A stretch of DNA of 22,861 nucleotides from Hominenteromicrobium gallistercoris. GTDB taxonomy: Bacteria > Bacillota > Clostridia > Oscillospirales > Acutalibacteraceae. Shown here piece by piece: positions 13,948-20,814 of the stretch. Made by a program: the position numbers and the translations under genes. The notes under the pieces are model-generated. The model saw only the letters and a list, made by a program, of their open reading frames with translations. It was not told the origin of the DNA and made no database searches. Every line of letters begins with the position of its first letter. Positions within the stretch are counted from its first letter, which is position 1. The stretch spans positions 1-22,861 of the forward strand of contig DWXR01000020.1 in assembly GCA_019119145.1 (NCBI GenBank), in the 5' to 3' direction.

Positions 13948-14907
13948 TCACCTAGCCAGTTTGTGCACGAGGTCGGCGAGCAGCCGGTCGCGGTGGATCG
14001 CGTAGACGTAGCGGATGAAGTGCCGCGTCGAAGAGGGCGTCCAGGTGTGGTCGTACTGCGGGATCGGGCTGTGCACGAGCGTGTCGGCCATGAAGTCGCC
14101 GTCCAGCAGCCATGCCACGGCGGTTACGTCCCAGATGACGCGCGTCCACGTCTCGCTGGCGGCCGTGCGGCGGCCCTCCTCGATCGCGTACTGGGCGAGG
14201 TGGTCGCACAGCGGGCTTTTGCCGAGGAAGTAGCTTCGGAATTCCGGCTCGCTGATCGAGAAGGCGGAGACGACGCCCATGCAGGGAAGCTGCACGAGCG
14301 GCACGCCGCAGCCGAAGACGATGCGCGCGGCGGCGACGTCCTGCCCGAGGTTGAACTCGCGGTTGTCGGTCCAGTGGTACGCGTTGCCGCCGAGCCACAC
14401 GATGACGATCCGCTCCCGGATGTCCGGGTTGAGCAAAATGGCGGAGGCGACGTTCGTGATCGCGCCGATCGCGATGACGTAGAGCGGGTTTTCCGGCGTG
14501 TACTGCATGGCGCGCGCGGCAAGGTCGCTCGCGGCGGGGGAGGGAACCGGCGTTTCCTCGTCGTGCAGGTACGTCTCGGAGCCCTTGAAGACGCTGGCGT
14601 TCAGGTCTGTCCGCCCGAGCAGGGAGAGCAGCGTCAGGATCTCGTCGAAGCTTTTTTCCATGCCGTCTTTCGGCGAAACGGATTTTTCGTTGAAGAACGG
14701 CGCGGCGTAGATCGCCTTGACGTTGAGCTTTTCCTCGTTCCGGATCATGTAGGAGAGCGCGAACTGGTCGTCGATCTCGTTGTAGGTATCGGTATCGAGG
14801 ACGACGTCGATCCGGCCTGCGGGCTTCTGCAGGCGGCGGATCAGCACCGCGTCGCACGGGATGTTCTGTTCCCAGATTTTCTTTTCCATTGCCATATAAA
14901 TCACCAT
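13948..14907 (-). CDS. Nucleoside hydrolase (IunH-like)
   Basis: A 319-residue inosine-uridine-preferring nucleoside hydrolase homologue that would cleave the N-glycosidic bond of ribonucleosides. The calcium-binding N-terminal motif is DTDTYNEIDDQFAL (residues 38-51), a variant of the usual DTDxxxDDxxAL with two extra residues (Asn-Glu) in the loop. LYVIAIGAITNVASAI and VWLGGNAYHWTDNREFNLGQD follow the family pattern, and IWDVTAVAWLL carries the last metal Asp. The start is uncertain. ATGs lie at 14907, 14895 and 14889. The AAGG upstream is one base from the first and 13 from the second, so the second may be the real start. It stands alone, ending in its own terminator. Confidence 0.87.
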   Translation of the reverse strand: MVIYMAMEKKIWEQNIPCDAVLIRRLQKPAGRIDVVLDTDTYNEIDDQFALSYMIRNEEKLNVKAIYAAPFFNEKSVSPKDGMEKSFDEILTLLSLLGRTDLNASVFKGSETYLHDEETPVPSPAASDLAARAMQYTPENPLYVIAIGAITNVASAILLNPDIRERIVIVWLGGNAYHWTDNREFNLGQDVAAARIVFGCGVPLVQLPCMGVVSAFSISEPEFRSYFLGKSPLCDHLAQYAIEEGRRTAASETWTRVIWDVTAVAWLLDGDFMADTLVHSPIPQYDHTWTPSSTRHFIRYVYAIHRDRLLADLVHKLAR

Positions 14908-14978
14908 GCCTTATTTTTTGTGCCGGTCGGCGAAGCCGATTGCCGCTTTGCTTGTCGCGGCAAAGGCGCAAATACTGT

Positions 14979-14997
14979 GCGAAAAAGTATTTTTCGC
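14979..14997. repeat. 19-base palindrome in the amidohydrolase/nucleoside hydrolase gap
   Basis: GCGAAAAA and TTTTTCGC form a perfect 8-bp inverted repeat around GTA. It sits 57 bases past the amidohydrolase stop and about 72 bases before the nucleoside hydrolase start on the minus strand. It could be an operator for the nucleoside hydrolase or a weak terminator. The rest of the 146-base gap holds a small TCGGC/GCCGA hairpin near 14926-14938 and nothing else I can name. Confidence 0.4.
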
Positions 14998-15053
14998 GCT
15001 ACCCTTCCTTGCTTTGTTTTTGCGCATTCCCGGACGTTTCGCCCGGCGCGCGC

Positions 15054-16631
15054 TTACCGGGATTCTTTCCGGTATACGGTTTTTCCGTTTTTGACGGTCG
15101 CGAGCACTTCGAGATCGGCGAGCTCCGTCTCCGTGCAGGCGGCCGGGTCGCGGTTCAGCACGACCATGTCGGCGGCTTTTCCGGCCTCGAGCGTGCCCTT
15201 GCGGTCTTCCTCAAAATAGGCGTAGGCGGCGCCGGCCGTCATGCAGTGCAGCGCGGCGAGCGGCGGGATGCGCTCGTCCGGCCCGAGCAGGACGCCGTTT
15301 TTCGTGCGCCGCTGCACGACGCAGCGCAGCGTCTCCAGCATGTCGGGCGGCAGCACGGGGGAGTCCTGGTGGAAGTTGCAGTGCACGCCGAGCGCGAGCG
15401 CCGTGCGCACCGGGCTGATCCCGGCGGCGCGTTCGGGGCCGAAGTTCTTCAGGTGCACGTCGCCCCAGTGGTACACGTGCGCCGCGAAGAACGAGGCAAT
15501 CATGTTCAGCGAGGCCATTTCGGCGAGCTGGTCGCGCCGGACGAGCTGCGCGTGCACCATGACGGGCCGCACGTCGTTCGGGCAGCGCTCCCGCGCCTTG
15601 CGGTAGGCGGCGATCATCTGGTCCGCCGCGGCGTCGCCGTTGCAGTGCACCAGAATCTGCCGGTTCTCGCGCACCGCCTGCAGCATACAGCGCTCGACCT
15701 CCGCGTCGCTGTGGACCGGATAGCCGCGGTAATCCGGATCGTCGGCATAGGGCGCGGTCATCCATGCGGTGCGCCCCTGCGGCGAGCCGTCCAGAAACAG
15801 CTTGTAGCCGCCGATGCGCAGACGGCCGCGATAGCCCGCCGCATACGATGCGTTTTCGTGCAGCAGCCCGGCGCAGGCGATGTCCACGTAGGCGACGACG
15901 TCGGCCGTGAGCTTTTCGCGCACGGCGGTGAGCAGCGCCCATTCCGGCGCGCGCGTCAGGCCCTCCTGAATCGTCGTGATGCCGTTTCTGAGGTAGATGC
16001 GCTCGGCGGCGAGCAGGCTCTGCACGGCCTGGTCCGCGCCGGGGCGCGGCGCGCGTGCGGTGATCTGCGTGAAAGCCGCCTCCTCGAGGTATCCGTTCGG
16101 CGTGCCGTCCGGATTGCGCCCGATGACGCCGCCTTCAGGCGCGGGGGTATCCCGCGTGACGCCGAGCGCCTGCAGAGCCGCAGAATTCAGAACGCCCATG
16201 TGGCCGGAGGCGTGCGTGAGCAGCGCGGGGTTCTCCGGGAGCACCGCATCGAGAAAGGCGGCGGTCGGGTGCGCGCCCTCGGCGAGCGCCGTCGGGTCGT
16301 AGCCGAAGCCCATGATCCACGCGCCGGGCGCAAGCTGCCGCTCGCTGCGGAAGGCCCGCAGACGCGCGGCGATTTCATCAAAGGACTTCACGCCCTGCAG
16401 GTCGCACAGCAGAAGCGTCTGCGCGAGCGCCGTGATGTGGCTGTGCCCGTCGATGAAGCCGGGGAGCAGCGCATGCCCCTGCAGGTCATAGCGCTGCGCC
16501 TGCGGGTGGGCGGCGAGCAGCGCTTCGGCGCGTCCGGTTTCGAGAATGCGGCCGTTTTCCTCGACGAGTGCCTCGGCGGTTTCGCCGCCGGCCATCGTGC
16601 GGACCGTACCGTTCAGGTAAATGGTTTTCAT
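15054..16631 (-). CDS. Amidohydrolase family 3 protein (YtcJ-like)
   Basis: A 525-residue metal-dependent hydrolase of the YtcJ/Amidohydro_3 family. It begins with the beta-sandwich strand MKTIYLNGTVRTMAGG. The metal site follows in LLPGFIDGHSHI (HSH), then KLFLDGSPQGRTAWM with the lysine equivalent to the metal-bridging residue, HCNGDAAADQMI, VMVHAQLVRRDQL and the late HQDSPVLPPDML. The usual C-terminal strand is EAGKAADMVVLNRDP. Family members cleave N-substituted amides or formamides and often have no known substrate. AAAGGGG lies nine bases upstream of the chosen ATG. The longer open frame to 16784 crosses the divergent promoter region and is rejected. It is divergently arranged with spoIIR. 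Confidence 0.88.
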   Translation of the reverse strand: MKTIYLNGTVRTMAGGETAEALVEENGRILETGRAEALLAAHPQAQRYDLQGHALLPGFIDGHSHITALAQTLLLCDLQGVKSFDEIAARLRAFRSERQLAPGAWIMGFGYDPTALAEGAHPTAAFLDAVLPENPALLTHASGHMGVLNSAALQALGVTRDTPAPEGGVIGRNPDGTPNGYLEEAAFTQITARAPRPGADQAVQSLLAAERIYLRNGITTIQEGLTRAPEWALLTAVREKLTADVVAYVDIACAGLLHENASYAAGYRGRLRIGGYKLFLDGSPQGRTAWMTAPYADDPDYRGYPVHSDAEVERCMLQAVRENRQILVHCNGDAAADQMIAAYRKARERCPNDVRPVMVHAQLVRRDQLAEMASLNMIASFFAAHVYHWGDVHLKNFGPERAAGISPVRTALALGVHCNFHQDSPVLPPDMLETLRCVVQRRTKNGVLLGPDERIPPLAALHCMTAGAAYAYFEEDRKGTLEAGKAADMVVLNRDPAACTETELADLEVLATVKNGKTVYRKESR

Positions 16632-16660
16632 TTTTAATTTCCCCTTTATAAACGGTATAA

Positions 16661-16672
16661 CCAGTATACTGG
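16661..16672. repeat. Perfect 12-base palindrome with embedded TATACT
   Basis: CCAGTATACTGG is fully self-complementary and contains a possible -10 box (TATACT on either strand). It lies about 30 bases upstream of the amidohydrolase start on the minus strand, so it could be a repressor operator over that gene's promoter. Confidence 0.4.
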
Positions 16673-16691
16673 AAATTTTTCGGAACGGAAA

Positions 16692-16720
16692 GTATAATTT
16701 GAAAATTCCCTGCCCATATT
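16692..16720 (+). promoter_or_regulatory. Sigma-F-like promoter of spoIIR
   Basis: GTATA (16692-16696), exactly 15 bases, then GCCCATATT (16712-16720). This fits the forespore sigma-F pattern (GYATA-N15-GGNNANANT) except for one base in the second position. With N18 the same region also gives CATATTT, close to the sigma-G box. In Bacillus spoIIR is a sigma-F gene, so the match is expected from biology. Confidence 0.6.
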
Positions 16721-16763
16721 TTGTACGAAAAACACGCCGGATATTTGGGAAAGGAAACTGAAA

Positions 16764-17405
16764 ATGAAAAAACTGAAAATCCAAACGAAAATCAGAACAT
16801 TAAAAAAGCGGATCCGGAAAGACCTTCTGCTGCGCGCCGCGGCCTGTGGCTTTGTGCTCACCGTGCTGCTGAGCTTCACGGGCTTTTCCGCGCAGTGCAG
16901 CGCGCTCGAGAACAACGTGCTGCGCCTGCATGTGATCGCAAATTCCGACACCGACGCGGACCAGGCCGTGAAGCTCAAGGTGCGCGACGCCGTCCTGCGC
17001 GAGGCACAGCGCTGGTACGGCAGCGCCGAGGGCTTCGACGAGGCGCTTGCCGCGGTGTGCACGCACCTCGAAAGTTTGGAAAACGCCGCGAACGACGCGC
17101 TCCGCGCGGAGGGCGTGCCGTACCGGGCGACGGCGGAGGTCTGCGCGATGTATTTCCCGACACGTACTTACGACGCCGGCAGCCTGCCCGCCGGAAAATA
17201 CCGCACGCTGCGCATTTCCCTCGGCGCGGCGGAGGGGAAGAACTGGTGGTGCGTCGTGTTCCCGGCGCTCTGCGTGCCGGGTGCGAGCGACGTCGGCGAC
17301 CTGCCGGCGGGCACGGAGGAGGTTGTCACCGATGCGGAGCGCTTTGAAGTGAAATTCAAGGCGGCGGAGCTTTTCAACGGTCTGCTTGCGCTTTTTGACG
17401 CATAG
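16764..17405 (+). CDS. spoIIR: Stage II sporulation protein R
   Basis: 213 residues with an N-terminal basic region and a membrane/signal segment (about 24-44), then the SpoIIR core: VLRLHVIANSDTDADQAVKL, VRDAVL, later AGKYRTLRISLGAAEGKNWWCVVFPALC. SpoIIR is made in the forespore, exported to the intermembrane space and triggers SpoIIGA to process pro-sigma-E in the mother cell. The length is that of the family; family members vary in their C-terminal extension and here it is short. AAAGGA stands eight bases before the ATG. A sigma-F-like promoter precedes it, and the addB promoter overlaps its last codons. It is strong evidence that the organism forms, or descends from forming, endospores. 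Confidence 0.93.
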   Translation: MKKLKIQTKIRTLKKRIRKDLLLRAAACGFVLTVLLSFTGFSAQCSALENNVLRLHVIANSDTDADQAVKLKVRDAVLREAQRWYGSAEGFDEALAAVCTHLESLENAANDALRAEGVPYRATAEVCAMYFPTRTYDAGSLPAGKYRTLRISLGAAEGKNWWCVVFPALCVPGASDVGDLPAGTEEVVTDAERFEVKFKAAELFNGLLALFDA

Positions 17406-17423
17406 CGCGATCTGTGCTATAAT
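17395..17423 (+). promoter_or_regulatory. Sigma-A promoter of addBA
   Basis: TTGACG (17395-17400), 17 bases, TATAAT (17418-17423). The -35 box lies inside the last codons of spoIIR. It uncouples the vegetative recombination genes from the sporulation gene before them. Confidence 0.83.
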
Positions 17424-17487
17424 AGCCGCATACAGCGCAGGCGGCGCGCCCCTGCCCGTCTGCGCGAAGAAAAGGAGGGGGGACACG

Positions 17488-20400
17488 ATGCTGGAGTTTA
17501 TACTCGGCCGTGCCGGAACGGGAAAGACGACGCTGCTGCGCGCGCAGCTTGCGGCGGAAAAAACAGCGCAGGCGATCCTGATCGTGCCGGAGCAGTATAC
17601 GTTTGAAACGGAGCGCGCGCTGCTCGAAACCTTCGGCGTGGAAACGGCGAACCGCATCCGCGTGTACAGCTTCACACGGCTTGCCGAAGCGGCGTTCCTG
17701 CGCTACGGCGGGCAGGCCGGCAAGCGGCTGACGGACGGCGGCCGCCGCATTTTGATGACGCTCGCGATCGAGGCCTGCGCCGATCAGCTCACCTTGTTCG
17801 AAAAGAGCGCGGCGTCCGGGCGCATGACGGACGTCATGCTGACGGCGGTCGGCGAGATGAAGCTCTGCGGCATCGCGCCGGACCGGCTGACGGAGGTCTC
17901 CGCGCTCGCCGGCGACAGCGGCCTGTGCCAGAAGCTCCGCGAGGTCGCGCTGATTTACGGCGCGTATGAATCTCTCGTGCAGCAGACGTATCTCGACCCG
18001 CTCGACGATCTCACGCGGCTGGACGCGCTGCTCGCGGCGCACCCGGATTTCTTCCGCGGCGCGTCGGTGGCGGTCGACGCCTTCGACGGCTTCACGGTGC
18101 AGGAGTACAGGATCTTAGCGCACACGCTGCGCCATGCGGACAGCGTGCGCGTCGCGCTCTGCTGCGATGACCTCGATACGGCAAAGCGCGACCTGTTTTC
18201 GCCGGTGCGCCGCACGGCGTCGCGGCTTCTGCGCATCGCGCGCGACAACGGCGTGGCGGTCGCGGCGCCGGTCCGCTGCGAAACGCCGCACCGCTTCCGG
18301 AGTGCGGAGCTCCGCGCCGTGGAGCGCGTGCTCGCGTGCGGCGCGGGCGAGGCGGCGGACGAGGGAAACGCCGTGGTGTTCCACGCGGCTTCCCCGTATG
18401 AGGAGGTCGAGTTCACGGCGGCGGAGATCCGCAGGCTGATCCTCAGCGGGCGGTACCGCTACCGCGACATCTCGGTGATCTGCCGCGACGGCGAGCGCTA
18501 CACGCGGCTGCTTTCGGCGGCGCTCAAGCGCTGGGACATCCCGGCCTTCATTTCGGAGGCCCGCCCGGTCGACGCGGAGCCCTTGATGCGCTTTGTGCTC
18601 TCGGCGTTTGACGCTGTAAACGGCGGCTGGCAGTCGGACGATCTGCTCAACATGCTCAAAACCGGGCTGACCGCGTTCACGGCGGAGGAGATTGCGCTGC
18701 TCGAAAATTACATATTCACCTGGGGGCTTTCCGGCCGCGCCGCGTGGCTCGCGCCGTTTGAAAAGCACCCGGACGGCTACGGGAAGCCGATGGACGAAGC
18801 GGCCGAGGAAACGCTTGAGCAGCTCAACGGCCTGCGCGCGCGCGTGACGGCGCCCCTGCAGCGCTTTGCCGGCGCGCTCCGCGCGGGGGACGGCATGTCC
18901 GTGTCCGCGGCCGTTTACACGCTGCTCACCGATTTTGAGATCGACCGCACGCTGCCGGAATTCTGCCGCGCGCTCGAAAATGCCGGCCGCCCGGATCTTG
19001 CCGCCGAGCAGATCCGCATCTGGGACCTGCTGATGACCGTGCTCGACCAGATGGCGGGCGTACTCGGCGCGCAGCCGGTAACCGGCGAGAAATACGGCAG
19101 GCTCCTGCGGGAGATCGTCGGCGGCGAGGACGTTTCGGACATCCCGCAGAGCATGGACTGCATCACGTTCGGCACGGCGGACCGCATCCGGCAGTCCGCG
19201 CCGCGCGCCGTGTTTTTGCTCGGCGCGGTGCAGGGCGAGTTCCCGATGATCCCGGCGCAGGGCGGCGTGTTCAGCGACGTGGAGCGCCGGCGGCTCCTCG
19301 CGCTCGAGCTGCCGCTTTCCGACGCGCTCGAGGACCGCATGCTCGAGGAGGAATTCCTCGCGTATTCGGCGATGTGCAGCGCCTCGGAGCGGCTGTACCT
19401 GACCTACCCGACGAGCGTCGGGAAAGAGGCGAAATCGCCCGGTCCGCTCGTTGCGGCGGTGCGCGCCGCGGTGCCCGGCCTCCGTGTGCTGCAGGCGCTG
19501 CCGCCGGAATTCTTTGCGAATGCGCCCGAAGCGGCGTTCTCCAGGGCCGCCTCGCTCTTTACGGAAAACACGACGGCGTCGGAGACGCTCAAGGCCGTGT
19601 TCCGCGACCGGCCGGATTACGCCGGGCGCCTTGCGGGGCTCGGCGGCGGCGACCGCATGGCCGAAGCGCGCCTTTCCCCGGAGACGGCGCAGGCGCTGTT
19701 CGGCCGCGGCCGGTATTTCTCCGCAAGCCAGATCGAGACGTACCACCAGTGCCGCTTCCGCTATTTCTGCCGTTACGCCGTCGGCGCGAAGGAGCGGCGG
19801 CCCGCCGAGCTCGACGCGCTCGAATACGGCACCCTGATGCACTATCTCTTTGAAAAAATCATCGGCGACCGCACGCACGATGTGACCGAAATGCCCGCGG
19901 ACGTGCTCGACAGCCGCGTACGAAGCAGCATCACAACGTATGCGGACGAAAACATGGGCGGCTTTGCGTCGCTCTCCGCCCGCGAGAAATACCGCTTCGG
20001 CCGCATGGCGCGCACGGCCGTGCGGCTGATCGGCCACGTCGCCGAAGAGCTGCGCGTCAGCCGGTTCCGGCCGGAATACTTTGAACTGCAGCTGCAGAGC
20101 GGCACGCCGTTCCCGCCGCTCAGAATCCCGACGGAAAACGGCTTTATCACGGTCGGCGGCGTAATCGACCGCGTGGACCTGTTCCGCGGCGACCGCGGCA
20201 CCTACGTGCGCGTCGTCGACTACAAGACGGGCTACAAGGACTTCAAGCTCACCGACGTGCTCTACGGGCTGAGCCTGCAGATGCTCATCTATCTTGCGGC
20301 GCTTTCGGAAAACACGGCGCTTCTGCCGGCCGGCGTGCTGTACATGCCGTCGTTCCTCACGGCCGTCAATTCGGACAAGACCGAAAGCAGCGAAAAGCTC

Positions 20401-20814
20401 ATGCAAGAGGCGGAAAAGAACCTGCGGATGAACGGCGTGATCCTCCGGGACGTGGAGATCGTCCGCGCGATGGAGGCGGACGTCGCCGGGCGGTTCATCC
20501 CGGTGACGCTGCTCAAAAGCGGCGAGCTGCGGCAGAGCAGCGCGCTTCTGAGCGAGCCGGCGCTGCGCCTTGTGATGCGCTACGTCGAGCGGCTGATCGC
20601 GACGATGGCGCAGACGCTCCTTGTCGGCGACGTCGCCGCCGACCCGCTGATGCACAATCTGAACGCCTGTGCGTGGTGCCCGTACACGGCGGTGTGCGGC
20701 TCGGAGCGCGCGGAGGAAAACGCCGCGCGGGTCTCGATGAAAAACGACGAGGTGCTCGCGCGCATGGAAATGCAGGTGAAAGGAGGGAAAACCGATGGCG
20801 GCACGATGGACTGA
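17488..20814 (+). CDS. addB: AddAB helicase-nuclease subunit B
   Basis: 1108 residues. With AddA it forms the enzyme that unwinds and trims double-strand DNA ends and loads RecA at Chi. An N-terminal Walker A (GRAGTGKTT, residues 7-15) marks the degenerate helicase half. The C-terminal RecB-type nuclease shows Asp894 (VIDRVDL), then Asp911 and Lys913 (VVDYKTG). The iron-sulfur staple cysteines are C755 (YHQCRFRYF), C1061, C1064 and C1070 (CAWCPYTAVC), the same layout as in Bacillus AddB. The length is slightly short of the Bacillus protein. The start has AGGAGG nine bases upstream; the longer frame from 17386 has none. addA begins inside its last 20 bases. Confidence 0.96.
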   Translation: MLEFILGRAGTGKTTLLRAQLAAEKTAQAILIVPEQYTFETERALLETFGVETANRIRVYSFTRLAEAAFLRYGGQAGKRLTDGGRRILMTLAIEACADQLTLFEKSAASGRMTDVMLTAVGEMKLCGIAPDRLTEVSALAGDSGLCQKLREVALIYGAYESLVQQTYLDPLDDLTRLDALLAAHPDFFRGASVAVDAFDGFTVQEYRILAHTLRHADSVRVALCCDDLDTAKRDLFSPVRRTASRLLRIARDNGVAVAAPVRCETPHRFRSAELRAVERVLACGAGEAADEGNAVVFHAASPYEEVEFTAAEIRRLILSGRYRYRDISVICRDGERYTRLLSAALKRWDIPAFISEARPVDAEPLMRFVLSAFDAVNGGWQSDDLLNMLKTGLTAFTAEEIALLENYIFTWGLSGRAAWLAPFEKHPDGYGKPMDEAAEETLEQLNGLRARVTAPLQRFAGALRAGDGMSVSAAVYTLLTDFEIDRTLPEFCRALENAGRPDLAAEQIRIWDLLMTVLDQMAGVLGAQPVTGEKYGRLLREIVGGEDVSDIPQSMDCITFGTADRIRQSAPRAVFLLGAVQGEFPMIPAQGGVFSDVERRRLLALELPLSDALEDRMLEEEFLAYSAMCSASERLYLTYPTSVGKEAKSPGPLVAAVRAAVPGLRVLQALPPEFFANAPEAAFSRAASLFTENTTASETLKAVFRDRPDYAGRLAGLGGGDRMAEARLSPETAQALFGRGRYFSASQIETYHQCRFRYFCRYAVGAKERRPAELDALEYGTLMHYLFEKIIGDRTHDVTEMPADVLDSRVRSSITTYADENMGGFASLSAREKYRFGRMARTAVRLIGHVAEELRVSRFRPEYFELQLQSGTPFPPLRIPTENGFITVGGVIDRVDLFRGDRGTYVRVVDYKTGYKDFKLTDVLYGLSLQMLIYLAALSENTALLPAGVLYMPSFLTAVNSDKTESSEKLMQEAEKNLRMNGVILRDVEIVRAMEADVAGRFIPVTLLKSGELRQSSALLSEPALRLVMRYVERLIATMAQTLLVGDVAADPLMHNLNACAWCPYTAVCGSERAEENAARVSMKNDEVLARMEMQVKGGKTDGGTMD

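Noticed and set aside
4949..20814. Identical 20-base overlaps at the regulator/kinase and addB/addA junctions as a special signal
   Set aside because: Both are ordinary translational coupling overlaps with a ribosome binding site inside the upstream gene. Equal length is probably coincidence.
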